The notes beneath the pieces were generated by a model. That model searched no databases. It was not told the origin of the DNA and saw nothing but the letters and a program-made list of their open reading frames with translations. The position numbers and the translations under genes were made by a program. Below are positions 14,784 to 21,170 of a stretch of DNA of 21,170 bases, piece after piece. Origin of the DNA: a virus. Location: positions 1-21,170 of the IMG/VR virus record IMGVR_UViG_3300025098_000341; one strand, written 5' to 3'. Numbering within the stretch: position 1 is the first letter of the stretch; the number at the start of each line of letters is the position of its first letter.

Positions 14784-15722
14784 ATGCTTAGAGGATCATC
14801 ACCAATTCAATTATCTCAACTAGATATAAGCCCCGCAATTCAAGCTGGGGCTTTGGAGCAACAAGCTGCCGTGAACTTAGCTGGTAGTATTCAGCAAGGT
14901 ATACAAAATTTTCAAGCAAAAAAGGAGGAAAAGAAACAGCAACAAATGACTTCCTCTTTGTTGAAGCAATATTTGCCAGAAGGAACTGATGATGAGGCTA
15001 TCAATGCATTAGCTAGAGATAAAGACCTCAGAAATAATTTCTTTGATTTCTTGGGTGCACAAGGTATGGCTCAAGCTAAGTTAAGAGAAGCAGAAGTAGA
15101 AGCATCAAAACTATCTCCGGCTATAGAAAAAAGTGTATTTGAAACAAGTATACAGCCTAAAATAGGTGATGCTAATCTAGCTAGAACCAGAAGCTTAAAA
15201 GCCGAAGAGGGTATATCTTTATTAGATAAAGGTTTAGAAACTGGTTTCGGTGAAAACGTTAAACTAGAATTAAAGAAATTTGGTAATGCTTTCTTAGGAA
15301 CTGATTTCGATGTATCCGATCAAGAGGTATTCAAATCGCAAGTTGAGCCATTAATGCTTCAGTACTTAGAGGAAACAAAAGGTGCTATATCTGATAGAGA
15401 AATGGCAACATTTGCTAGTTGGAGTGCTGGATTAACTAAAGACCCAGAGTCCAACAAACGAATACTTAAAGCAGTTAAAAATATGGCTGATAGGCAAATT
15501 AAAGTTAATAACTTCTATAGCGATCTGTTAACTAAAACAAGCGACGTAAGAAGCATTAATCTTGAGTTGGAAAAATTTATCAACGATGAAGCATCCAACA
15601 ATCCTATATTTGTCGGTGGTGAAGGTGGCGTAAGTCCTAATAATGATACTCCGGCTTTCGATCCAAATGACCCAGTTTTTCAATTTATGAGCGAAGAAGA
15701 TAAGAGATTATTTGGAATGTAA
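14784..15722 (+). CDS. Internal virion protein candidate, middle size
   Basis: A 312-aa protein, mainly helical and charged, with coiled-coil sections (SIQQGIQNFQAKKEEKKQQQ) near the N-terminus. A central part (EVEASKLSPAIEKSVFETSI) and an acidic C-terminus (FDPNDPVFQFMSEEDKRLFG) follow. GGAGG lies eight bases before the ATG, a good ribosome binding site. The stop overlaps the next gene's start as TAATG. A role as the second ejection protein between the 358-aa and 933-aa proteins is inferred from order and helical character, as in T7 gp15 or P22 gp20. No enzymatic motif is seen. Confidence 0.68.
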   Translation: MLRGSSPIQLSQLDISPAIQAGALEQQAAVNLAGSIQQGIQNFQAKKEEKKQQQMTSSLLKQYLPEGTDDEAINALARDKDLRNNFFDFLGAQGMAQAKLREAEVEASKLSPAIEKSVFETSIQPKIGDANLARTRSLKAEEGISLLDKGLETGFGENVKLELKKFGNAFLGTDFDVSDQEVFKSQVEPLMLQYLEETKGAISDREMATFASWSAGLTKDPESNKRILKAVKNMADRQIKVNNFYSDLLTKTSDVRSINLELEKFINDEASNNPIFVGGEGGVSPNNDTPAFDPNDPVFQFMSEEDKRLFGM

Positions 15723-18523
15723 TGGAGGTATTAAGTTTAGAGCAAAAGAGGGCATTAGCTTTAGCTAGAGCTAAGCAAAAACAAGCTGAATCCAAAGGGT
15801 TTAGCAATATTCAGCCTATCCAAGACCCACAAATAGCAGAACAACTAGGTACTAGTATGTATGGTCCCACTGAGGTACTTTACGAAGGTGTTGCGGAGCC
15901 TATAATAATGGGTAGTGCTATGATGGGTGACGTAGCTGTGAACTCTATAATAGGCATCGCCGATTTTCTTGGTAATGATAGATTCGTTGCTGAAATGAAT
16001 GCTCGTAAGGATACTGGAAATATGCCAACTGACATCGCCAATCAGATTAGAGCAGATATTAAGAATACACTTAATATAGAAGATCCAGTTGAAAGAGGCG
16101 AAATAGCCAAACAAAAGTCCGCTGAGTATCTTAAAATGCTTACTTACTATAAAATGGCTCAACCTTTTCTAAAATTGATTCCGGGGTTGAGGACTATAGA
16201 TAAAATGGTCACTAGTGACATAGCTAAAAAACCACTTTTGTTTACAGCTGGTGAAGCCGCTGGTATAGGAGCTGAAACCGAAGTAGCTTACAGAGGTGGA
16301 GGTCCGATGGCTCAAGGACTTACTGGAGGTCTTACATCCGTTCTTACTCCGGGGCTTTTCAATTTATCTAAAAGAGTTGTACAAAAGCTTACTGGAGGAG
16401 AGTTAATTAAACAATACGGTCAAAGTAACTTTAATAAAGCATCTGACTTACTACAAGGTTTTGCGACTAAGTCACCGGATGAAATCGCCGAAACTATAAG
16501 ACAATACGAAAGCGGAAATATTCCTCTAGAAATAATTACCGGAGACGAAGGATTCACTTCATTAGAAAGGGCTTTAGTCGATGAAATACAAACTCTTCAA
16601 CTAAACAAAAGAGATAAGGAATATTTATTAAATCTATCTGAGAATTTTACAAACAGAAAAAATGTAAAAAATGCTGCCGACTTCTTGAGGGCAGAGAAGG
16701 AAAGACATAAATTATCTATAGATAATTTGATTGCACTAAATCAAAAAAAGGGTTTGCAACAACTTAGTGAACTCAGCCCAAATGCCAGTGCTGAAGAAAT
16801 ACAAGAATCAGTCTTTCAATCCCTAAATAAATCATCACAACAAGGACACGGACTTGAGAATGAAGTTTGGAGAGCTGTAGACTTAGAAAAAAGTGCATTC
16901 CAATACCCAAATGCTAGAAAAGCTTTTCAAGAATTACAAAAACAGTTAGGTGAAGTAAAAGATGTAGATATGCCGGATTTCGCAACCAAGTTCTTATCAG
17001 AACCCGGAAAAATAAAAACAGTGGGTGATCTTTATGGATTGTATAGTAGATTGGGGGAATATGCGGTTATCGCTAGATCTAATAAACAGTTTAATACAGC
17101 TAGAGTAGCCACAGAATTAAGGAAATCTATATTTGAAGATCTAGACAAGATACCCGGAGCTGGACCAGAATTACAAAGAGCTAAAGATGTATCTCGTATG
17201 GTAAACGAGAGATTCAATAAAGGTGTAGTAGGAAGAATACTAAGTTATTCTAGGGAAGGTGCAGAGGCTATAGATCCTTCATTGATATTACAAAAGACAT
17301 ACAAGAAAGGACAAGAGGGAAAACTTAGCTTTGAGCAATTAACTAAAGCTGTAAGCAGAATGGGTTCAGATGAAATGGCTCCACAGACACTAGAGGAGTT
17401 TCAAATGATGTCTGGATTGCACGATTATATACGTACTCGATTCGTTGATTTCTCAACTGGTAAAGGCGGCTTAATTGATCCCGACAAAGCACAGCAATTC
17501 CTAGAAAATAATAAGCAACTATTGGATGTTCCAGAATATGCTCCACTAAAAGTTCAATTAGAAAGTGCAAAGGATACAGCAGATGTATTTAGAGCTGAAG
17601 TAAAAGATCTAAAAGATTTATACTCGCATAGATTCGGGACTAAAGGAGAAAAGTCATTTGGTAAATTCATAGGAGCTTCTAGTTCAAACAGAATGAAAAG
17701 CATTCTAGGTGGAGGAAACCCAGCTGGAGAAATGAAAGAGCTATTGGATTTAATTAATAAATCCCCAATAAACACATTCAAGCAAGCTGGAGTAAATAAA
17801 CAAGAAGTACTCCAAGGTGTTAAGGATTCAATATATGAATACATATCTTCTTTCGGGACAAAAAGTGGAGACTTTGAGTTACTTACAATAGAAAGTATAC
17901 TCAAAAATCCAGAAATAAAACAAGCTATCGATTTAGCACTTGATCCATCAGAGATAAAGAACGTAAACAAATTTGTAGCAGAGTTAAAGAAGTTTAATAA
18001 ATACAAGCTTACTGAGTCTAAAGTATCAGCAGCTAATACTCTTGCTAAACAAAGTTTCTTTACACAACTTGCGGCAATATCAAGTGGTATTATTACTGGT
18101 AAGATAGCCTCTGGACCGGGTGCTCTTATGGCAGTTTCTTCTGGTAAAAAAACAGCAACAGAGGTTTTAATGAACCTTCAAAAGGGAGAAGTTATAGATA
18201 TTCTTAACGATGCTATGAAGGACCCTAAGTTGCTAGAAGCACTTATGATGAATAATAACACTTATACTCGTAAGGGATTTGCTAGAAAAAGAAACTATTT
18301 GAACAAGTACTTAATATCTAGAGGTATTGGTGGATTTGTAGAAGGTAAAAACGAAGAGAAATTACAGAAAGCTATGGAGTCCCAAGACGAAGCTAAAAGT
18401 GCTGTGCTTCAATTTATGGGTGACGTTTCAAGATCTCCGCTTGTAGAAACATTAAATCCTTTTTCTAAAACTAGGATGTCTATTACTCCGGGGTTAGGTA
18501 GAATCCAAGAGTTAATGAAATAA
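15722..18523 (+). CDS. Large internal virion / ejection protein
   Basis: A 933-aa, largely helical protein, the longest in the window. The N-terminus (LSLEQKRALALARAKQKQAE) resembles the start of large ejection proteins in marine podoviruses. Weakly hydrophobic patches near residues 55-80 (AEPIIMGSAMMGDVAVNSII) and 165-215 and again at about 775-810 suggest membrane interaction. The rest is charged helix. I did not see a convincing lytic transglycosylase catalytic Glu motif, unlike T7 gp16, so peptidoglycan cleavage is not claimed. It likely enters the cell with or ahead of the DNA. The start overlaps the previous stop (TAATG); the stop is followed by the convergent terminator. Confidence 0.7.
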   Translation: MEVLSLEQKRALALARAKQKQAESKGFSNIQPIQDPQIAEQLGTSMYGPTEVLYEGVAEPIIMGSAMMGDVAVNSIIGIADFLGNDRFVAEMNARKDTGNMPTDIANQIRADIKNTLNIEDPVERGEIAKQKSAEYLKMLTYYKMAQPFLKLIPGLRTIDKMVTSDIAKKPLLFTAGEAAGIGAETEVAYRGGGPMAQGLTGGLTSVLTPGLFNLSKRVVQKLTGGELIKQYGQSNFNKASDLLQGFATKSPDEIAETIRQYESGNIPLEIITGDEGFTSLERALVDEIQTLQLNKRDKEYLLNLSENFTNRKNVKNAADFLRAEKERHKLSIDNLIALNQKKGLQQLSELSPNASAEEIQESVFQSLNKSSQQGHGLENEVWRAVDLEKSAFQYPNARKAFQELQKQLGEVKDVDMPDFATKFLSEPGKIKTVGDLYGLYSRLGEYAVIARSNKQFNTARVATELRKSIFEDLDKIPGAGPELQRAKDVSRMVNERFNKGVVGRILSYSREGAEAIDPSLILQKTYKKGQEGKLSFEQLTKAVSRMGSDEMAPQTLEEFQMMSGLHDYIRTRFVDFSTGKGGLIDPDKAQQFLENNKQLLDVPEYAPLKVQLESAKDTADVFRAEVKDLKDLYSHRFGTKGEKSFGKFIGASSSNRMKSILGGGNPAGEMKELLDLINKSPINTFKQAGVNKQEVLQGVKDSIYEYISSFGTKSGDFELLTIESILKNPEIKQAIDLALDPSEIKNVNKFVAELKKFNKYKLTESKVSAANTLAKQSFFTQLAAISSGIITGKIASGPGALMAVSSGKKTATEVLMNLQKGEVIDILNDAMKDPKLLEALMMNNNTYTRKGFARKRNYLNKYLISRGIGGFVEGKNEEKLQKAMESQDEAKSAVLQFMGDVSRSPLVETLNPFSKTRMSITPGLGRIQELMK

Positions 18524-18528
18524 AAAAA

Positions 18529-18563
18529 GCCCCCACCGAAAAACAAAACAAAACGGTGAGGGC
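18529..18563 (-). terminator. Intrinsic terminator of the leftward operon
   Basis: Ten-position stem (18529-18538 with 18554-18563) around a 15-base A-rich loop. On the minus strand all ten positions pair, one as a G-U wobble, and the hairpin is followed by seven T (18528-18522). On the plus strand that same position is a C/A mismatch and no T-run follows. So the element fits termination of leftward transcription, 35 bases after the last minus-strand gene. It lies six bases after the rightward 933-aa gene, and I see no equivalent rightward terminator. Confidence 0.88.
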
Positions 18564-18597
18564 TAGTAGATAATGGTTAACAATAAACCTAACTGCT

Positions 18598-18753
18598 CTA
18601 AGACATATTAGAAAGTAATTCTTTGAGGTATTTCTTTTGCTCTTGTAACTCCTTGCGGCGTTCCTCAAGAGCCTCTATCCTATAGGACACAGTCCTTGAT
18701 TCTTCACGGATAAGATTTATCCTAGTGTGCAGTCTCTCGATGTTATCGTTCAT
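18598..18753 (-). CDS. Small coiled-coil protein, 51 aa
   Basis: A 51-aa product starting MNDNIERLHTRINLIREESR, then RIEALEERRKELQEQ and ending LLSNMS. It is one almost continuous charged helix with heptad-like Leu/Ile spacing, so a coiled coil is expected. It is the last gene of the leftward operon: its ATG overlaps the stop of the preceding gene as TAATG, and its stop lies 35 bases before the terminator. No family recognised; small coiled-coil proteins can be adaptors of phage enzymes, but that is speculation. An overlapping longer open frame (18483-18668) is rejected because it runs through the terminator. Confidence 0.7.
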   Translation of the reverse strand: MNDNIERLHTRINLIREESRTVSYRIEALEERRKELQEQKKYLKELLSNMS

Positions 18754-18899
18754 TAGCTCTTAGTTATTTGTAGGCTTAGGGTAAAGTTTAAGACTCCTAC
18801 TGATAGCCAAATAATTCTGTCCCCTTTGAGTCCATCAACCTCTACGAAGATAGAAGGAATGATATAGATTTCGGGCACCTTGAATATATGTAATCTCAT
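18753..18899 (-). CDS. Small protein, 48 aa, unknown
   Basis: Starting at 18899, the product is MRLHIFKVPEIYIIPSIFVE then VDGLKGDRIIWLSVGVLNFT and ends LQITKS. I chose this start because its ATG overlaps the stop of the nuclease-like gene as ATGA (18896-18899), the same coupling used elsewhere here; a longer in-frame start at 19004 would overlap that gene by over 100 bases. The protein is beta-strand-like and hydrophobic in places but has no clear membrane helix. The stop overlaps the start of the 51-aa gene as TAATG. No family recognised. Confidence 0.68.
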   Translation of the reverse strand: MRLHIFKVPEIYIIPSIFVEVDGLKGDRIIWLSVGVLNFTLSLQITKS

Positions 18900-19303
18900 A
18901 AATGTAAAATAGTTGCGTCCTTTGCCGAGAGGTATCCTATTGGCTTCTCCGACTTCCCTTGTTTTGTGAACTCTGTTGAGTTCGGTAATAGTTTCGTAGT
19001 CCATTTGAAATCATAATCCTTTCTAGTTAATTTGCTGATGTTGTAAAGATAAACAGTTTTGTTTACTTCCGTCAAGAAAATAAAATCCTTTTGTAGATTT
19101 TTTGCTATCTCCATATTGGAGTTGTACTTGATGGCTTCTATGAACCACGGATCCCACGCTTGAGATCTGCACTTCACTTCGATAATGTATTTGTCGCACT
19201 CGAAATCGAATGGACTAAACTGGTCTTCTGGTTCTATCAGAGTTCCTAGTTGGGGGTAGAGTTTTTCGAGTCCTCTTGCGACTGCTCTTTCTTTATCCTT
19301 CAT
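18896..19303 (-). CDS. PD-(D/E)XK-type nuclease candidate
   Basis: A 135-aa protein. The sequence SPFDFECDKYIIEVKCR (residues about 30-46) has the D-x8-E-x-K spacing of the PD-(D/E)XK active site: D33, E42 and K44 on neighbouring strands, with upstream Glu at residues 5 or 13 as possible further ligand. These folds cut DNA in resolvases, packaging-related nucleases and restriction enzymes; the small size fits a phage single-domain endonuclease or Holliday-junction-type resolvase. The rest of the protein is mixed alpha/beta (KNLQKDFIFLTEVNKTVYLY). No SD-like motif precedes the ATG; a structured element ends nine bases upstream. Function is likely but not proven. Confidence 0.68.
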   Translation of the reverse strand: MKDKERAVARGLEKLYPQLGTLIEPEDQFSPFDFECDKYIIEVKCRSQAWDPWFIEAIKYNSNMEIAKNLQKDFIFLTEVNKTVYLYNISKLTRKDYDFKWTTKLLPNSTEFTKQGKSEKPIGYLSAKDATILHL

Positions 19304-19312
19304 AAATTAAAA

Positions 19313-19377
19313 GATGTAGGCGGCGAAAGGGAATATGATTAACCCACCACCGTCTTAATAGGCGGACTACCTACATC
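19313..19377 (-). promoter_or_regulatory. Foldable intergenic element between helicase and nuclease genes
   Basis: The 80-base gap between the helicase stop and the next start holds an exact 8-bp inverted repeat (GATGTAGG at 19313-19320 and CCTACATC at 19370-19377) enclosing about 49 bases that can form further stems, for example CCGTC/GGCGG on the plus strand or CCGCC/GGTGG on the minus. The 3' end on the minus strand lies nine bases before the nuclease ATG and is followed by TTTT. It may be a leader structure, RNA-processing site or weak attenuator. Strand is assigned from the flanking genes only. Confidence 0.5.
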
Positions 19378-19383
19378 AAAGTA

Positions 19384-20718
19384 TTACATAAACAGACCTT
19401 TATTAGTGTAGAACTTGAACTTACCTTTTACGTCTCTCTCTCCTTCTCTGTTCTTTGCTACGTTGTACTTCATACTGATATAAGATCCTAATCCGTCAAG
19501 TCTTTTCGATGCTTCTATGTCATCATTTTCTGCCCACATAAGAATGATTACATCCGCATCATTTTCAATATCGCCGGAATCCTTGAGGTCGTAGATAGCT
19601 AGACCACCTTCTCTTCTGGCACCCTCACGATTTACTTGAGAGAGGAGTAACACTCCTATGTTTAACTCAAGTGCAAGTTGCTTGATAGTGTGAGAGATAT
19701 TGGCTACTGCATCGTTCTTTGATTGGTTCTTGTTACTGAATGGAATCAGCTGTAGATAATCTATTACCAATAGCTTTACTCCATATCGGCGAACCATAGT
19801 CCTAGCGTGAGAACAAAGCTCTCCAATGTTCTTGATGCTGTGCACTGTATAGATGGGCATATCCTTTAGGCTATCGCATCCTTCCCTAATCTTTTTCATC
19901 TTGTCATCAGCAATTACTTTGTCCTTAATTTGCCGTAGGTTCGCTCCGGATTTACAAGTGAGGATACGTTTAAGGACTTGCTTTTGAGGCATCTCTAGGC
20001 TAAATACGCCGCATTTAGTGCCATCCTTGTAGGCTGATCGAGCTACAATATTTAGGGCTAACTGGGATTTACCACAAGATGTAGGAGCAGAGATAACCAC
20101 AACCTCGCCGGCACCGATACCTCCGTTACCTAGCTTATCGTCTAAGTGTGGGATGTGGGTCTTGACTACGTCCTCTGTCCATTCGCCGGATAACTGTTGC
20201 TCGAACTCTGTTTGAAGTTCTTCAACGGCGTTACTAATGGTCATATCAAAACCAGTTGTGGTCTCTAAGTCCAAAAGACTACTCTCTACGTCACCTCGGA
20301 TTGTTTCCGTTTCTTCGGATTCGTCCTCGGCTTTCTCAAGAGCAACCTTGAAAGTTCTTATCATCTTGCGAAGGTTTGATTTCTCCTTCACAACATTGGC
20401 ACAATTCTGGGCATCTAAAGTAGATGTGTGCTTCTCCATTAAAGTGCTTATCATTGTCATTCCGTCAACGTCCTCAAAGCTAGAGGAACGTTTAAGCTCC
20501 TCTATCAATGAGATTTCGTTTAAGGGTTCGCCCTTTTGGGCGAGTGAACTGACACTTTTAAAAACTAAGTTATGTCTAAAAAGATAAAAGTCATCTGCCT
20601 TTATCTTGTGAGCAATGCTGTCGTAGAAGTCACTGCTTCCGTCAGCCAGACAGTGAGCAAGGACTCTCTCCTCGGCATCCACATTCTTCGGTATCTTTAA
20701 TTCGTTTTCTTCCATCAT
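19384..20718 (-). CDS. dnaB: Replicative DNA helicase, DnaB-like
   Basis: A 444-aa RecA-fold helicase that unwinds DNA ahead of the phage replisome as a hexamer. The N-terminal domain (IPKNVDAEERVLAHCLAD, residues 9-26, to about 120) has the DnaB N-domain start; the linker is acidic. The ATPase domain begins near residue 185 (HLDDKLGNGGIGAGEVVVIS) with Walker A APTSCGKS at 211-218, SLEM at 240-243, Walker B LLVIDYLQLI with Asp320, a sensor-type SQVNRE at 360-365, and KNR at 422-424 as arginine-finger region. The Walker A begins with Ala rather than Gly. Length matches phage DnaB forms. The start at 20718 agrees with family N-termini but overlaps the upstream gene by 77 bases. A strong replication-module marker. 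Confidence 0.94.
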   Translation of the reverse strand: MMEENELKIPKNVDAEERVLAHCLADGSSDFYDSIAHKIKADDFYLFRHNLVFKSVSSLAQKGEPLNEISLIEELKRSSSFEDVDGMTMISTLMEKHTSTLDAQNCANVVKEKSNLRKMIRTFKVALEKAEDESEETETIRGDVESSLLDLETTTGFDMTISNAVEELQTEFEQQLSGEWTEDVVKTHIPHLDDKLGNGGIGAGEVVVISAPTSCGKSQLALNIVARSAYKDGTKCGVFSLEMPQKQVLKRILTCKSGANLRQIKDKVIADDKMKKIREGCDSLKDMPIYTVHSIKNIGELCSHARTMVRRYGVKLLVIDYLQLIPFSNKNQSKNDAVANISHTIKQLALELNIGVLLLSQVNREGARREGGLAIYDLKDSGDIENDADVIILMWAENDDIEASKRLDGLGSYISMKYNVAKNREGERDVKGKFKFYTNKGLFM

Positions 20719-20869
20719 CTATTTGTTCTTTCATAACCCTTAGGCATTGTCCTAAATATCTAAGGTGATTCTTTTTTTCGCTTTCAATTTTGTTTTCAGT
20801 TGCCTCATTCTGTAAGTGTATTGCGAGGTCAACTCCGTCATATAGATTGTTAAGAAGTTTATTAGTCAT
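20642..20869 (-). CDS. Hypothetical protein, 75 aa, upstream of helicase
   Basis: A charged, mostly helical protein (NNLYDGVDLAIHLQNEATEN, then HLRYLGQCLRVMKEQIDDGR) with a Cys-containing end (ECGCRGESPCSLSG, three Cys). It overlaps the helicase start by 77 bases in another frame, which is large for this genome, so either its C-terminus is truly encoded inside the helicase gene or the open frame is not a gene. The compact leftward organisation and a clear ATG 30 bases after the preceding gene argue for it; the absence of a Shine-Dalgarno motif argues neither way. No family recognised. Confidence 0.6.
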   Translation of the reverse strand: MTNKLLNNLYDGVDLAIHLQNEATENKIESEKKNHLRYLGQCLRVMKEQIDDGRKRIKDTEECGCRGESPCSLSG

Positions 20870-20899
20870 AGAGTATTATCATATCATTTGAGTCCATTT

Positions 20900-21170
20900 T
20901 TAGTTTTGTATATCGTCCAATTCTTTTGGTAACTCGTTGTCCTCTATGGCTTTAACAGTCCATAGCCAACAAGCCATATTCCAAAGTACTGCCCCGAAGT
21001 GGTCTTCTGTAGCGTCCTTATCTCTGCATTGCATAAGATGTCTGTACGCCGCATCACAGTACCGAGAGGTAGGAATACCCTTCCTCCAATTATCAGCTCC
21101 GTACTTAGTAGCTCCGTCCTCGAAGCGTCTAGCCATTGCCATAATTGCACAAGTGGGTATCATACTGGGC
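20900..21170 (-). CDS. DUF5664/MazZ-N-like dNTP pyrophosphohydrolase-type protein, 5' end cut
   Basis: The frame stays open to the window edge, so the N-terminus is missing; the ATG at 21163 is probably internal. The visible part has the family core: MIPTCAIMAMARRFEDGATK, YGADNWRKGIPTSRYCDAAY, RHLMQC, then TEDHFGAVLWNMACWLWT. The pattern P-A-A-x-F-x-GA-KYG-NWxKGIP-xR-AxRH, then ED-H-xxxxWNxA is the dATP/dGTP diphosphohydrolase N-terminal (DUF5664) signature known from marine phages, related to the MazG-type fold that hydrolyses dNTPs to dNMP. Catalytic activity is inferred from that family. It begins the visible leftward replication module. Confidence 0.82.
   Translation of the reverse strand, partial: PSMIPTCAIMAMARRFEDGATKYGADNWRKGIPTSRYCDAAYRHLMQCRDKDATEDHFGAVLWNMACWLWTVKAIEDNELPKELDDIQN

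Noticed and set aside
17554-18006. 150-codon minus-strand open frame
   Set aside because: Antisense shadow of the 933-aa ejection protein, with no context of minus-strand genes left of the terminator.
18483-18668. 61-codon minus-strand open frame with a hydrophobic helix
   Set aside because: It runs through the leftward terminator and into the rightward gene, and overlaps the better supported 51-aa gene.
18753-19004. Longer 83-aa version of the 48-aa gene
   Set aside because: Would overlap the nuclease-like gene by over 100 bases; the ATGA junction at 18896-18899 gives a better start.

Overview
This window looks like one end-to-end stretch of a lytic, tailed double-stranded DNA phage with a podovirus-like (short-tail) virion. 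The supporting features are dense packing with almost no intergenic DNA, a structural cassette in the order portal, scaffold, major capsid, adaptor, tail and internal virion proteins, an endolysin, and a DnaB-type helicase on the opposite strand. The AT-leaning composition and several small-protein families recall uncultured marine phages. The host cannot be read directly. A C-terminal PEP-CTERM-like tail on one small phage protein (9178-9459) hints at a host with an exosortase system, such as Verrucomicrobia, Lentisphaerae, Planctomycetes or some Proteobacteria, but this is inference.

Rightward (+) module, 1-18523. It opens with the C-terminal end of a probable portal protein, then a GH24-type lysozyme, a small conserved-looking protein, an acidic scaffold and an HK97-fold major capsid protein of the SU10/DUF5309 type. 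A strong hairpin terminator follows the capsid gene. Next come a small head protein, a head-tail adaptor-like protein, a small beta-rich protein, and a 917-aa fibre with arabinofuranosidase/LamG-like repeats followed by a small protein. A membrane-protein block (7597-9459) holds a 52-aa one-helix protein, a GTA-holin-like protein, a 275-aa acidic low-complexity protein, a 56-aa one-helix protein and the PEP-CTERM-like protein. A run of tiny Lys-rich, mostly Cys-containing proteins (9462-10704), often joined by TAATG stop/start overlaps, leads to a 765-aa tail nozzle-like protein, a collar/gp10-C-like protein and three probable internal virion (DNA ejection) proteins.

Leftward (-) module, 18529-21170. 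Read right to left: the C-terminal part of a DUF5664/MazZ-like nucleotide pyrophosphohydrolase-type protein (cut by the window edge), a 75-aa unknown, a DnaB-like replicative helicase, a 65-nt element able to fold, a PD-(D/E)XK-type nuclease candidate, and two very small genes. The leftward transcript ends at a hairpin whose stem and U-tract fit leftward, not rightward, termination. The two modules therefore converge at about 18.53 kb: virion assembly and lysis on the left, replication and nucleotide metabolism on the right. I saw no tRNA, rRNA, CRISPR array, insertion sequence or integrase.
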